Part shown: piece by piece, positions 9,648 through 19,365 of the stretch
Numbering within the stretch: position 1 is the first letter of the stretch
Layout: the number at the start of each line of letters is the position of its first letter
NCBI GenBank assembly: GCA_023457255.1
Contig: JAEWMB010000022.1
Coordinates: forward strand, 1-64,000
DNA length: 64,000 nucleotides
Origin: Bacillota bacterium
Lineage (GTDB): Bacteria > Bacillota > Clostridia > Lachnospirales > Lachnospiraceae
Direction: 5' to 3'
The notes under the pieces: generated by a model
Seen by the model: only the letters and a program-made list of their open reading frames with translations
Told to the model about the DNA's origin: nothing
The model's database searches: none
Position numbers and translations under genes: made by a program

Positions 9648-9946
9648 TGGCAAATTTAAAATATTATGATGTTATACTCAAGCCAATCGTAACTGAGAAG
9701 AGCATGAATTCTATGAGCGAAAAGAAGTATTCCTTCTCCGTTCATCCAGAAGCTACTAAGACTCAGATTAAAGAGGCTGTAGAGAAGATGTTTGCCGGCA
9801 CTAAGGTAGCAAGCGTAAACACAATGAATTTAGAAGGAAAGAACCGCAGACGTGGAAACACAGTTGGTAAAACTTCTAAGACTAAGAAGGCAATTGTTCA
9901 GTTAACAGCGGATAGTGCCGAAATTGAAATCTTCACAGGTCTGTAA
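9647..9946 (+). CDS. rplW: 50S ribosomal protein L23
   Basis: 99 residues. The N-terminal DVILKPIVTEKS motif is diagnostic. L23 lies at the peptide exit and docks trigger factor and the signal recognition particle. Start and stop overlap with rplD as TAATG. Confidence 0.97.
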   Translation: MANLKYYDVILKPIVTEKSMNSMSEKKYSFSVHPEATKTQIKEAVEKMFAGTKVASVNTMNLEGKNRRRGNTVGKTSKTKKAIVQLTADSAEIEIFTGL

Positions 9947-10156
9947 GAATACAGCAGGCAGCATAAAGCTGTAAAATAGTGAAAGCAAATGCCAAAGCTA
10001 TTATAGTGAAGAATAAGCGCAGATAAGCAAAGGCATTGCATCAGGAATGTTTTTGCAGCCTATAGCAGTGAAAATACTGCTGATAACTTCAACAAGAAGT
10101 CGTTGCTTGTTGAAAATAACTATTGCGTATGGAGCGTAACGAAAGGAGATAGTACC

Positions 10157-11002
10157 ATGGGAATTAAAACCTTTAACCCATATACACCTTCCAGAAGACA
10201 TATGACCGGCTCCGATTTTGCAGAGATTACAACCTCTACACCTGAGAAATCCTTAGTGGTTTCTTTAAAGAAAAATGCTGGTCGTAACAATCAAGGAAAG
10301 ATTACAGTAAGGCACCAAGGTGGTGGTTCTAGAAGAAAATACAGAATCATCGACTTTAAGAGAAAGAAGGATGGTATTCCGGCTGTTGTTAAGACAATTG
10401 AATATGATCCAAACAGAACAGCAAATATCGCACTTATCTGCTATGCAGACGGTGAGAAAGCATACATCTTAGCACCAAACGGTTTACAGGTTGGCCAGAC
10501 AGTTATGAACGGGGCAACGGCAGAAATCAAAGTTGGTAACTGCTTACCACTTGCTAACATTCCAATTGGTTCTCAGATCCACAACATTGAGTTGTATCCT
10601 GGTAAAGGCGGACAATTAGTTCGTTCTGCAGGTAATTCTGCTCAATTAATGGCAAAAGAAGGTAAGTATGCAACACTCAGATTACCATCTGGCGAAATGA
10701 GAATGGTACCAATTGGCTGCCGCGCAACAATCGGTCAGGTTGGTAATATTGATCATGAGTTAGTAACTATCGGTAAAGCCGGTCGTGTACGTCATATGGG
10801 TATTAGACCTACCGTTCGTGGTTCTGTAATGAACCCTAATGACCATCCACATGGTGGTGGTGAAGGTAGAACAGGTATCGGTCGTCCGGGCCCTGTTACT
10901 CCTTGGGGTAAACCAGCACTTGGTCTTAAGACTCGTAAGAAGAATAAGCAGTCTAACAAGTTGATCATGAGAAGAAGAGACGGTAAGGCATTATCGAAGT
11001 AA
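10157..11002 (+). CDS. rplB: 50S ribosomal protein L2
   Basis: 281 residues, full length. The start MGIKTFNPYTPSRRHM and the C-terminal DHPHGGGEGRTGIGRPGPVTPWG region near the peptidyl transferase centre are conserved. AAAGGAG precedes the ATG at 10157. The open frame upstream to 10103 lies in a 210-base spacer and is not coding. Confidence 0.97.
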   Translation: MGIKTFNPYTPSRRHMTGSDFAEITTSTPEKSLVVSLKKNAGRNNQGKITVRHQGGGSRRKYRIIDFKRKKDGIPAVVKTIEYDPNRTANIALICYADGEKAYILAPNGLQVGQTVMNGATAEIKVGNCLPLANIPIGSQIHNIELYPGKGGQLVRSAGNSAQLMAKEGKYATLRLPSGEMRMVPIGCRATIGQVGNIDHELVTIGKAGRVRHMGIRPTVRGSVMNPNDHPHGGGEGRTGIGRPGPVTPWGKPALGLKTRKKNKQSNKLIMRRRDGKALSK

Positions 11003-11020
11003 AAAGGAGGTTGAACCTAT

Positions 11021-11299
11021 ATGGCACGTTCATTAAAGAAGGGACCATTTGCAGATGACCATTTACTTAAGAAGGTAGATGACATGAATAAGGCTGGTAA
11101 CAAGACAGTTATCAAGACTTGGTCACGTCGTTCCACAATCTTCCCACAGATGGTTTCTCATACAATCGCTGTTCATGATGGAAGAAGACATGTTCCAGTA
11201 TATGTTACTGAGGATATGGTAGGTCACAAACTTGGTGAGTTTGTTGCAACAAGAACTTTCCGTGGACATGGTAAAGACGAGAAGAAGTCAAGAAAATAA
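11021..11299 (+). CDS. rpsS: 30S ribosomal protein S19
   Basis: 92 residues. The opening MARSLKKGPFADDHLL and the motif KTWSRRSTIFPQMV are diagnostic. S19 forms part of the small-subunit head with S13. A 243-base spacer without an evident gene follows. Confidence 0.97.
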   Translation: MARSLKKGPFADDHLLKKVDDMNKAGNKTVIKTWSRRSTIFPQMVSHTIAVHDGRRHVPVYVTEDMVGHKLGEFVATRTFRGHGKDEKKSRK

Positions 11300-11542
11300 T
11301 TTCTTGAAAGTAATTCTCGAGAATTATTCAAAAATATTACTTTCTGCTGGTAATCACAAGAGTGATTCGCTGACAGACTTAGTAGAAATAGAAGAGTGAA
11401 GAACGAAGAGTGTAGGGCTAAGAGGAGTCTTCCCCTAACTTTTTGTGAATCACTGAAAAATAAGTAGCAGAGTGACGCAATAGCGTTTCTGCAGGAAGAG
11501 AAGTAACGGAGAGCCGTTAAATTTTGAAAGGAGGTATCATCC

Positions 11543-11929
11543 ATGGCAAGAGGACATAGATCCCAGATTAAGAGAGAAAGAAATGCGAATAAGGACACAA
11601 GACCGAGCGCAAAGTTATCTTACGCTAGAGTTTCCGTTCAGAAGGCATGTTTCGTTCTTGATGCAATCAGAGGCAAGGATGTACAGACAGCACTTGGTAT
11701 TTTAGCATACAACCCAAGATATGCTTCAACTTTAATAGAGAAATTATTAAAATCAGCAATCGCAAATGCTGAGAATAACAATGGTATGGACGTATCCAAA
11801 CTTTACATTGAAGAGTGCTACGCAGGCTGCGCACCTACAATGAAGAGAATCAAACCAAGAGCACAGGGTAGAGCTTACAGAATCTTAAAGAGATTAAGTC
11901 ATATTACAATCGTGCTTAATGAAAGATAA
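11543..11929 (+). CDS. rplV: 50S ribosomal protein L22
   Basis: 128 residues. The tail RAYRILKRLSHITIVLNE carries the beta hairpin that lines the exit tunnel. AAAGGAGG precedes the start. It is followed closely by rpsC. Confidence 0.96.
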   Translation: MARGHRSQIKRERNANKDTRPSAKLSYARVSVQKACFVLDAIRGKDVQTALGILAYNPRYASTLIEKLLKSAIANAENNNGMDVSKLYIEECYAGCAPTMKRIKPRAQGRAYRILKRLSHITIVLNER

Positions 11930-11940
11930 GGAGGGCAATC

Positions 11941-12600
11941 ATGGGACAAAAAGTTAATCCTCATGGCTTAAGAGTCGGAGTTATCAATGACTGGGACTCA
12001 AGATGGTATGCGGAAGCAGATTTTGCAGATAACTTAGTAGAAGATTACAACATCAGAACCTACTTAAAGAAGAAGTTATACGGCGCAGGCGTTGCTAAGA
12101 TCGAAATTGAGCGCGCTTCCGATAAATTAAAGGTAATTATCCACACAGCTAAGCCAGGTGTAGTAATTGGTAAAGCAGGTGCTGAAATTGAGAAATTGAA
12201 GGTTGAAATTGCTCAGTTCACATCAAAGAAATTAAACCTTGAAATCAAGGAAATCAAGAAGCCGGATGTATGTGCTCAATTAGTGGCAGAAAGCATTGCA
12301 GCTCAGCTTGAGAACCGTATTTCTTTCAGAAGAGCGATGAAATCTACTATGTCCAGAACGATGAAGTCTGGTGCAAAGGGTATTAAGACAGCAGTTTCCG
12401 GTCGTCTTGGCGGAGCAGATATGGCTCGTACCGAGTTCTATAGTGATGGTACTATTCCACTACAGACACTTCGTGCAGACATCGATTATGGTTTCGCAGA
12501 AGCAGATACAACTTTTGGTAAGTTAGGTGTAAAGACTTGGATTTACCACGGTGAAGTTCTTCCAACAAAGGGAAACAAAAAGGAAGGGAGCGATAAATAA
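11941..12600 (+). CDS. rpsC: 30S ribosomal protein S3
   Basis: 219 residues. It starts MGQKVNPHGLRVGVI and contains a KH domain with GKAGAEIEKL. S3 lies at the mRNA entry channel. The stop overlaps rplP as TAATG. Confidence 0.97.
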   Translation: MGQKVNPHGLRVGVINDWDSRWYAEADFADNLVEDYNIRTYLKKKLYGAGVAKIEIERASDKLKVIIHTAKPGVVIGKAGAEIEKLKVEIAQFTSKKLNLEIKEIKKPDVCAQLVAESIAAQLENRISFRRAMKSTMSRTMKSGAKGIKTAVSGRLGGADMARTEFYSDGTIPLQTLRADIDYGFAEADTTFGKLGVKTWIYHGEVLPTKGNKKEGSDK

Positions 12601-13037
12601 TGTTAATGCCAAAGAGAGTAAAGCGCCGTAAGCAATTCCGTGGCAGTATGACAGGAAAGGCTATGAGAGGTAATACTATCTCCCACGGTGAATATGGTAT
12701 CGTAGCAATGGAACCAGCATGGATTAAATCCAACCAAATTGAAGCTGCCCGTATCGCGATGACACGTTACATCAAGCGTGGCGGTAAAGTTTGGATTAAG
12801 ATATTCCCTGATAAACCTGTAACAACAAAACCAGCAGAAACTCGTATGGGTTCCGGTAAAGGTTCTTTAGAATATTGGGTAGCTGTAGTTAAGCCAGGTC
12901 GTGTAATGTTCGAAATCGCTGGCGTTGCAGAAGAAGTTGCAAGAGAAGCTCTTCGTCTTGCTACTCACAAATTACCGGTTAAGTGCAAGATCGTTTCTCG
13001 CGCAGATTTAGAAGGAGGTGCGGGCAGTGAAAACTAA
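12600..13037 (+). CDS. rplP: 50S ribosomal protein L16
   Basis: 145 residues. It starts MLMPKRVKRRKQFRG and contains the conserved RMGSGKG and CKIVSR segments. L16 helps position tRNA in the A site. A second ATG at 12606 is possible, but the six extra bases give the usual family N-terminus. It overlaps the rpmC start by 11 bases. Confidence 0.97.
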   Translation: MLMPKRVKRRKQFRGSMTGKAMRGNTISHGEYGIVAMEPAWIKSNQIEAARIAMTRYIKRGGKVWIKIFPDKPVTTKPAETRMGSGKGSLEYWVAVVKPGRVMFEIAGVAEEVAREALRLATHKLPVKCKIVSRADLEGGAGSEN

Positions 13038-13236
13038 TAAGTATGTAGAAGAATTACAGGCTAAGTCAACTGCAGAGCTTAGCGAGACATTAGTAGCTGC
13101 TAAGAAGGAACTTTTCAACTTAAGATTCCAAAACGCAACAAATCAGTTAGATAACACAAGCAGAATTAAGGATGTTAGAAAGAACATCGCAAGAATTCAG
13201 ACTGTGATCTCACAGAAGGCAAAGGCTGCTAACTAA
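13027..13236 (+). CDS. rpmC: 50S ribosomal protein L29
   Basis: 69 residues, two-helix protein next to L23 at the tunnel exit, with the motif ELFNLRFQNATNQLDN. The start is GTG at 13027, eight bases after AAGGAGG (13012-13018). The upstream in-frame GTG at 13018 overlaps that site and cannot be the start. Confidence 0.95.
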   Translation: MKTNKYVEELQAKSTAELSETLVAAKKELFNLRFQNATNQLDNTSRIKDVRKNIARIQTVISQKAKAAN

Positions 13237-13301
13237 TTATAGACAGTGACGAATAAACCTTAGCTAGATAATAGGTGAGGGTTATAGAAAGGAGTATTGC
13301 T

Positions 13302-13559
13302 GTGGTAGAAAGAAATCTCAGAAAAACACGTACCGGCAAGGTAGTAAGTGATAAGATGGATAAGACAATCGTTGTTGCAGTAGTAGATAACGTAAAGCAT
13401 CCTCTTTATGGAAAGATCGTAAAGAGAACCTATAAGTTAAAAGCTCATGATGAGAACAACGAATGCCAGATTGGTGATAGAGTAAAAGTTATGGAGACAA
13501 GACCATTATCTAAGGATAAGAGATGGAGACTTGTTGAAGTTATTGAGAAGGCAAAATAA
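13302..13559 (+). CDS. rpsQ: 30S ribosomal protein S17
   Basis: 85 residues, an OB-fold primary 16S rRNA binder. The core RKTRTGKVVSDKMDKTIVV is diagnostic. GTG at 13302 is chosen because AAAGGAG lies nine bases upstream and it gives the normal length. The frame is open further up without a ribosome binding site. Confidence 0.95.
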   Translation: MVERNLRKTRTGKVVSDKMDKTIVVAVVDNVKHPLYGKIVKRTYKLKAHDENNECQIGDRVKVMETRPLSKDKRWRLVEVIEKAK

Positions 13560-13710
13560 TTCGTTTACAAGATCGGCTTGTAAAATTGTAGCTATCCAAG
13601 AAGGAAGTCACTTGTCTGACTTATTCTGCAGTATTGTGAGCTTACATCATGATATGCAGCCTGCTGGGATAGTAATACAATGTTCTTAAATTGAGAAAGG
13701 AGTATCGGAC

Positions 13711-14079
13711 ATGATACAATCAGAATCCAGACTTAAGGTTGCCGACAATAGCGGTGCAAAAGAATTATTATGTATCCGTGTTATGGGCGGTTCAACCAGA
13801 AGATATGCGAATATCGGTGACATCATCGTTGCTTCCGTTAAAGATGCAACACCAGGCGGAGTTGTTAAGAAAGGTGATGTTGTAAAGGCTGTTATTGTTC
13901 GTACTGTAAAGGGAGCACGCCGTAAGGATGGTTCCTATATCAGATTCGACGAGAACGCTGCCGTAATCATCAAAGAAGACAAGAACCCTAAGGGAACTCG
14001 TATCTTTGGACCAGTAGCTAGAGAATTGAGAGAAAAACAATTCATGAAAATCGTTTCATTAGCACCAGAAGTATTATAG
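13711..14079 (+). CDS. rplN: 50S ribosomal protein L14
   Basis: 122 residues. It starts MIQSESRLKVADNSGAKEL and has the FGPVARELR tail, both diagnostic. L14 contacts the small subunit in bridge B5/B8. A 151-base spacer precedes it. Confidence 0.97.
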   Translation: MIQSESRLKVADNSGAKELLCIRVMGGSTRRYANIGDIIVASVKDATPGGVVKKGDVVKAVIVRTVKGARRKDGSYIRFDENAAVIIKEDKNPKGTRIFGPVARELREKQFMKIVSLAPEVL

Positions 14080-14093
14080 GGAGGTGTCGACGC

Positions 14094-14411
14094 ATGGCAA
14101 CTACAAAGATTAAAAAGGGCGATAGTGTTAAGGTTATCGCTGGTAAAGACAAGGGAAAAGAAGGAAAAGTAATTTCTGTTTCCGATGGCAAAGTTTTAGT
14201 TGAAGGTGTAAATACAATTACTAAGCACAGCAAGGCATCTCAAGCTAATCCAAAAGGTGGGATCATCCATCAGGAAGCACCTATTGATGCATCTAACGTA
14301 ATGTATGTTCATAAAGGTAAAACAACCAGAATCGGCTTTACTACTGTGGATGGTAAGAATGGCCAGAAGAAGGTACGTGTTGCTAAGGCAACAGGAGATA
14401 TTATTGACTAA
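14094..14411 (+). CDS. rplX: 50S ribosomal protein L24
   Basis: 105 residues. The KOW motif KGDSVKVIAGKDKGKEGKV is at the N-terminus. L24 is an early assembly initiator. It has a tight spacing to rplN and rplE. Confidence 0.97.
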   Translation: MATTKIKKGDSVKVIAGKDKGKEGKVISVSDGKVLVEGVNTITKHSKASQANPKGGIIHQEAPIDASNVMYVHKGKTTRIGFTTVDGKNGQKKVRVAKATGDIID

Positions 14412-14435
14412 TTCTAAGAGAGGAGGTCATTTCAG

Positions 14436-14975
14436 TTGACTCGTTTAAAAGAAATTTACAAAAATGAAATTATGGCTGGTATGCAGAAAAAGTTCGGTTA
14501 CAAGAATGAGATGCAGATTCCAAAGCTTGATAAAATCGTAATCAACATGGGTGTTGGTGAAGCGAAAGACAATGCGAAAGCTCTCGAAACAGCAATCAAA
14601 GATATGGAGATTATCGCTGGTCAGAAAGCTGTTATAACAAAGGCAAAAAAGTCAGTTGCTAACTTTAAGCTCAGAGAAGGCGTGGCTATTGGATGTAAAG
14701 TTACTTTGAGAGGCGAAAAGATGTATGAATTCGCGGATCGTTTGATTAACTTAGCACTCCCTCGAGTTCGTGACTTTAGAGGTGTTAATCCAAATGCATT
14801 CGATGGTAGAGGTAATTATGCACTTGGTGTAAAAGAGCAGTTAATCTTCCCTGAAATCGAATACGATAAGGTAGACAAGGTTCGCGGTATGGATGTTATT
14901 TTCGTAACAACTGCCAAGACCGATGAAGAAGCTCGTGAATTACTGACATTATTCGGTATGCCATTTAGCAAATAG
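14436..14975 (+). CDS. rplE: 50S ribosomal protein L5
   Basis: 179 residues. The start is TTG, nine bases after AGGAGG (14421-14426). Motifs PKLDKIVINMGVGEA and RGMDVIFVTTAKTDEEA identify L5, which binds 5S rRNA. Confidence 0.97.
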   Translation: MTRLKEIYKNEIMAGMQKKFGYKNEMQIPKLDKIVINMGVGEAKDNAKALETAIKDMEIIAGQKAVITKAKKSVANFKLREGVAIGCKVTLRGEKMYEFADRLINLALPRVRDFRGVNPNAFDGRGNYALGVKEQLIFPEIEYDKVDKVRGMDVIFVTTAKTDEEARELLTLFGMPFSK

Positions 14976-14991
14976 TTAAGGAGGGAATTCC

Positions 14992-15177
14992 ATGGCTAAA
15001 ACGTCAATGAAAATAAAGCAGCAGAAGACACAGAAATTCTCAACAAGAGAATACAATCGTTGTAGAATCTGTGGCCGTCCTCATGCTTACTTAAGAAAAT
15101 ACGGAATCTGCAGAATTTGCTTCCGTGAGTTAGCATACAAGGGACAGATACCAGGTGTTAAAAAAGCAAGCTGGTAG
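14992..15177 (+). CDS. rpsZ: 30S ribosomal protein S14, zinc-binding type
   Basis: 61 residues, the short C+ form with CRIC and CRIC pairs forming one zinc site. The zinc form is usual in the spc position of Firmicutes. Confidence 0.96.
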   Translation: MAKTSMKIKQQKTQKFSTREYNRCRICGRPHAYLRKYGICRICFRELAYKGQIPGVKKASW

Positions 15178-15200
15178 TTTAAGAAAGGAGGCAAATTTAA

Positions 15201-15602
15201 ATGACAATGAGCGATCCAATTGCAGATATGCTTACAAGAATCCGTAATGCAAATACTGCGAAACATGATACAGTAGATGTACCTGCTTCTAAGATGAAAA
15301 TTGCTATTGCTGAGATCCTCTTAAAGGAAGGTTACATCAAGAGCTTTGAGATTGAAGAAGTTGGTAGCTTCAAGACAATCCACATCACATTAAAGTACGG
15401 TAAAGACAAGAATGAGAAGGTTATTACTGGTCTTAAGAGAATTTCTAAGCCAGGTCTTCGTGTTTATGCTAACAGCACAGAACTTCCTAAAGTTCTTGGT
15501 GGTTTAGGCATAGCAATTATCTCCACTAACAAAGGTGTGCTTACTGATAAAGAGGCAAGAAATTCTAACGTAGGCGGAGAAGTTTTAGCATTCATCTGGT
15601 AA
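15201..15602 (+). CDS. rpsH: 30S ribosomal protein S8
   Basis: 133 residues. MSDPIADMLTRIRNAN opens the protein, and the IISTNKGVLTDKEA region binds 16S rRNA. The ATG at 15201 follows AAAGGAGG. A 254-base spacer without a recognised gene follows. S8 is a known repressor of spc operons in enterobacteria. Confidence 0.97.
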   Translation: MTMSDPIADMLTRIRNANTAKHDTVDVPASKMKIAIAEILLKEGYIKSFEIEEVGSFKTIHITLKYGKDKNEKVITGLKRISKPGLRVYANSTELPKVLGGLGIAIISTNKGVLTDKEARNSNVGGEVLAFIW

Positions 15603-15856
15603 TTCTCTTTTGAATGTAGTAAAATCGTTATAGAGTTTTGTGTTCTGAAGTTTATGAAAGTGAACCTAAGAATATTAGAAGATTATAGGTAGTGTTTGTT
15701 TGTAAGTTTAAAATTTTCTTTCACGGAGAAGAAGTCTTTTCGGGTTTCCTGATTCCATTAGATACTCTTTTCTATGGGGACAGTGCTTAGACTGTCAAAC
15801 GAGTCTGAATTGTGGATATTCATTCACTTTTCACAAAAATTTAAGGAGGTACGGGC

Positions 15857-16399
15857 ATGTCACGTATAGGAAGAATGCCAATCGCAGTTCCGGCAGGTGT
15901 TACTGTTGAAGTTGCAGAAAATAATAAAGTGACTGTAAAAGGTCCTAAAGGAACACTGGATAGAGTGTTACCTGCAGAGATGGATATTAAAGTAGATGGC
16001 GATGCAGTTGTTGTAACAAGACCAAACGAGCTAAAGAGAATGAAATCTTTACATGGTCTTACAAGAACATTGATCGCTAATATGGTAACTGGTGTAACAG
16101 CCGGTTATGAGAAAGTTCTTGAAATCAACGGTGTTGGTTACAGAGCTGCAAAGAATGGCAAGGAACTTACATTGACTCTTGGATATTCTCATCCGGTCGT
16201 TATGAAAGATCCGGAAGGTGTTGAAACTATTCTTGAAGGTCAGAATAAAATCACCGTTAAAGGTATCGATAAAGAAAAAGTTGGCCAATACGCTGCTGAA
16301 ATCAGAGACAAGAGAAGACCTGAACCATACAAGGGCAAGGGTATTAAGTATGCTGATGAAGTGATCAGACGTAAAGTTGGTAAAACTGGTAAGAAGTAA
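15857..16399 (+). CDS. rplF: 50S ribosomal protein L6
   Basis: 180 residues. It starts MSRIGRMPIAVPAGV and has the C-terminal RRPEPYKGKGIKYADEVIRRK motif region. L6 lies near the factor-binding site. AAGGAGG is upstream. Confidence 0.97.
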   Translation: MSRIGRMPIAVPAGVTVEVAENNKVTVKGPKGTLDRVLPAEMDIKVDGDAVVVTRPNELKRMKSLHGLTRTLIANMVTGVTAGYEKVLEINGVGYRAAKNGKELTLTLGYSHPVVMKDPEGVETILEGQNKITVKGIDKEKVGQYAAEIRDKRRPEPYKGKGIKYADEVIRRKVGKTGKK

Positions 16400-16416
16400 A
16401 GGGAGGAGAGATAATA

Positions 16417-16785
16417 ATGGTTAGCAAGGTTAATAAATCAGAAGTTCGTATTAAAAAACACAAAAGAATGCGTAATCGTTTCTCCGGTACTCCTGCAAGA
16501 CCACGTTTAGCTGTGTTTAGAAGTAATAACCATATGTACGCTCAGATCATCGACGATACAGTAGGAAATACCTTGGTTGCGGCTTCCACACTTGAAAAAG
16601 ATGTGAAAGCAGAACTTGAAAAGACAAACGACGTTGCTGCGGCTGCAAAGCTCGGAACTGTAATTGCAAAAAAAGCTCTTGAAAAAGGTATTACAACTGT
16701 TGTTTTTGACAGAGGCGGATTCATATATCAGGGTAAAATTCAGGCATTAGCAGAAGCAGCTAGAGAAGCTGGTCTTAATTTCTAA
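16417..16785 (+). CDS. rplR: 50S ribosomal protein L18
   Basis: 122 residues. RPRLAVFRSNNHMYAQIIDD is the family core. L18 brings 5S rRNA into the large subunit. It is tightly spaced with rplF and rpsE. Confidence 0.96.
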   Translation: MVSKVNKSEVRIKKHKRMRNRFSGTPARPRLAVFRSNNHMYAQIIDDTVGNTLVAASTLEKDVKAELEKTNDVAAAAKLGTVIAKKALEKGITTVVFDRGGFIYQGKIQALAEAAREAGLNF

Positions 16786-16801
16786 GTAAGGAGGAGAACA
16801 C

Positions 16802-17308
16802 ATGAAACGCACACTCGTTGATACTACTCAGTTAGAGTTAGAAGATAAAGTGGTTAACATTAAGCGTGTAACAAAGGTTGTTAAAGGTGGACGTAATTTC
16901 CGTTTCACAGCCTTGGTCGTTGTTGGTGATAAGAACGGTCATATCGGTGCAGGCTTGGGTAAGGCAACTGAAATTCCTGAAGCTATCCGTAAAGGAAAAG
17001 AAGATGCAATTAAGAAAATGATTTCATTACCAATCGATGAGAATGGTAGTGTACCTCATGATTACATCGGTAAGTTTGGCAGTGCTACGGTATTATTAAA
17101 GCGTAGTCCGGCAGGTACTGGTGTTATCGCCGGAGGTCCAGCTCGTAACGTATTAGAGCTTGCAGGATTCAAGAATATTCGTACAAAATCACTTGGTTCC
17201 AACAATAAGCAGAACGTAGTTCTTGCAACAATTGAAGGATTACGCCAATTAAAGACTCCTGAGGAAGTAGCTGCACTTCGCGGTATTTCTGTGGAACAGT
17301 TGGGTTAG
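16802..17308 (+). CDS. rpsE: 30S ribosomal protein S5
   Basis: 168 residues. The motif VNIKRVTKVVKGGRNFRF and the GVIAGGPARNVLELAG region identify S5, which shapes decoding fidelity with S4 and lies at the mRNA entrance. Confidence 0.97.
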   Translation: MKRTLVDTTQLELEDKVVNIKRVTKVVKGGRNFRFTALVVVGDKNGHIGAGLGKATEIPEAIRKGKEDAIKKMISLPIDENGSVPHDYIGKFGSATVLLKRSPAGTGVIAGGPARNVLELAGFKNIRTKSLGSNNKQNVVLATIEGLRQLKTPEEVAALRGISVEQLG

Positions 17309-17327
17309 AAAGGCGGAGGTGTTAAAA

Positions 17328-17510
17328 GTGGCTAATAAATTAAAGATTACTTTAACAAAATCTACTATCGGTGCTATCCCAAAGCATAAGTTAACTGTTA
17401 GCGCTCTTGGTCTTGGAAAGCTTCAGAGTACAAATGAAGTTCCGGACAATGCAGCTATCAGAGGTATGCTAAATCAGGTTAAGCATTTAGTAAAGGTAGA
17501 AGAGATTTAA
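17328..17510 (+). CDS. rpmD: 50S ribosomal protein L30
   Basis: 60 residues with the pattern LKITLTKSTIGAIPKHKLT. GTG at 17328 is the start. GGAGG (17315-17319) lies eight bases before it, and the upstream in-frame GTG at 17319 overlaps that site. Confidence 0.95.
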   Translation: MANKLKITLTKSTIGAIPKHKLTVSALGLGKLQSTNEVPDNAAIRGMLNQVKHLVKVEEI

Positions 17511-17535
17511 CAATATAAGTAAGGAGGTGCACACG

Positions 17536-17976
17536 ATGAATTTAACAGATTTAAGACCAGCAGACGGTTCTAAACAGAGTGGAAACTTCAGACGTGGACG
17601 TGGACACGGTTCAGGAAACGGTAAGACTGCAGGCAAGGGTCACAAAGGCCAAAAAGCTCGTTCAGGAGCTCCTAGAGTTGGTTTCGAAGGTGGTCAGATG
17701 CCTTTATACCGTAGACTTCCTAAGAGAGGTTTTAAGAATAGAAACACAAAAGAAATTATTTCAGTTAACGTAAGCATGTTAAATCGTTTTGAAGATGGTG
17801 CAGACGTAACAGTAGAAAGCCTTAGAGAAATTGGCATCATTAGCAATCCGAAAGATGGAGTAAAGATTCTTGGAAACGGAGAATTAACTAAGAAGCTTAA
17901 TGTTAAGGTTTCAGCTTTCTCTGAAAGCGCAATCGAAAAGATTAAGGCTCTTGGTGGAAATGCTGAGGTGATCTAG
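17536..17976 (+). CDS. rplO: 50S ribosomal protein L15
   Basis: 146 residues. MNLTDLRPADGSK and the glycine-rich GRGHGSGNGKTAGKGHKGQ segment are diagnostic. ATG at 17536 follows AAGGAGG; the GTG at 17527 overlaps the ribosome binding site and is rejected. Confidence 0.96.
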   Translation: MNLTDLRPADGSKQSGNFRRGRGHGSGNGKTAGKGHKGQKARSGAPRVGFEGGQMPLYRRLPKRGFKNRNTKEIISVNVSMLNRFEDGADVTVESLREIGIISNPKDGVKILGNGELTKKLNVKVSAFSESAIEKIKALGGNAEVI

Positions 17977-17977
17977 T

Positions 17978-19306
17978 ATGCTTAAAACGGTCAGAAATGC
18001 CTTTAAGATTAAAGATATTAGAAACAAGCTTTTATTTACGTTCATGGTTTTGATTATCGTTCGTCTTGGTTCACAGCTCCCGGTTCCGGGAGTGAACCAG
18101 GCGGTAATCGCCGATTGGCTACAGAACAATTTCGGTAGTGGACTTAGTTTTTTAGATTCCTTTACCGGTGGTTCCTTTACTAGAATGTCTTTATTTGCTC
18201 TTGGTATCGGACCATACATTACTTCCTCGATTATCATGCAGTTATTAACAATTGCAATTCCTAAGCTTGAAGAGATGCAAAAGGACGGAGAATCCGGAAG
18301 AAAGAAAATCGCAGAAATTTCAAGATATGTTACGATCGGACTAGCTATTATTGAATCTGTGGCTATGGTTATAGGCTTTAGTGGTTCAGGTGCGTTAGAG
18401 GGTGGTTTAAACTTCACTAACATTGTGGTCATTACTGCATCTTTTACTGCCGGTTCCGCAATTCTTATGTGGTTAGGTGAAAGAATTACAGAAAAGGGTG
18501 TAGGTAATGGTATCTCTGTCATCCTGTTAATTAACATTGTTGCTAATATGCCAAGTGATATCTATGGATTAATCCAAAAGTTTATTCTTGGAGAAAATGT
18601 TGTTAAGGGTGTAACTGCCGGAATCATCATCGTAGCAGTAATTCTAGTATCTGTTGTATTAATTATCCTCCTTAATGCTGCACAGAGAAAAATAGCTGTA
18701 CAGTACGCTAAGAAGGTGCAGGGTAGAAAAATGGTAGGTGGTCAATCCTCCCATATTCCGTTAAAAGTTAACACTGCTGGTGTTGTTCCAGTAATCTTTG
18801 CGGTATCTATCATGCAGTTCCCTATTATCATTGCTTCCTTCTTTGGTGTTCAGCCGGCTAGAGCTTATTTCTGGCCTAAGGTATTATATATGCTGAACTC
18901 TCAGAACTGGTTTGACATTCAAAACGGTGCATTCAAATATACTGTTGGTGTAGTTATTTATATGGCATTGATTGTATTCTTTGCTTATTTTTATACATCC
19001 ATTACTTTCAATCCAATGGAAGTAGCAAACAACATGAAGAAACAGGGTGGCTTTGTTCCTGGTATTCGTCCAGGTAAGCCGACGACTGAGTACTTAACAA
19101 AGGTTTTGAATTACATCATCTTTATCGGTGCAATTGGTCTTATGCTTGTTGCAATTATCCCGATTTTCTTCTCTGGTGTGTTTGATGCAAATGTATCCTT
19201 CAGTGGTACATCATTAATCATCGTAGTCAGCGTAGTACTTGAGACAATGAAGCAAGTGGAATCACAAATGCTCGTTCGTCATTATAAAGGTTTCTTAAAT
19301 GACTAA
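17978..19306 (+). CDS. secY: preprotein translocase subunit SecY
   Basis: 442 residues with ten hydrophobic segments, the channel subunit of the SecYEG translocon in the cytoplasmic membrane. Recognisable parts are RLGSQLPVPGV in the first periplasmic stretch, GIGPYITSSIIMQLL in helix 2, and EYLTKVLNYI near helix 9. It starts one base after the rplO stop, with GAGGTGAT inside rplO serving as ribosome binding site, so translation is coupled. Confidence 0.97.
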   Translation: MLKTVRNAFKIKDIRNKLLFTFMVLIIVRLGSQLPVPGVNQAVIADWLQNNFGSGLSFLDSFTGGSFTRMSLFALGIGPYITSSIIMQLLTIAIPKLEEMQKDGESGRKKIAEISRYVTIGLAIIESVAMVIGFSGSGALEGGLNFTNIVVITASFTAGSAILMWLGERITEKGVGNGISVILLINIVANMPSDIYGLIQKFILGENVVKGVTAGIIIVAVILVSVVLIILLNAAQRKIAVQYAKKVQGRKMVGGQSSHIPLKVNTAGVVPVIFAVSIMQFPIIIASFFGVQPARAYFWPKVLYMLNSQNWFDIQNGAFKYTVGVVIYMALIVFFAYFYTSITFNPMEVANNMKKQGGFVPGIRPGKPTTEYLTKVLNYIIFIGAIGLMLVAIIPIFFSGVFDANVSFSGTSLIIVVSVVLETMKQVESQMLVRHYKGFLND

Positions 19307-19365
19307 TGTAATGCATTACAATAGGGATGTGCAGTAAATCATTACCTATTGTATTACTAACCTAG

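Noticed and set aside
13018..13026. Alternative GTG starts of rpmC, and likewise of rpmD and rplO
   Set aside because: These codons overlap the ribosome binding sites and would give non-standard lengths.
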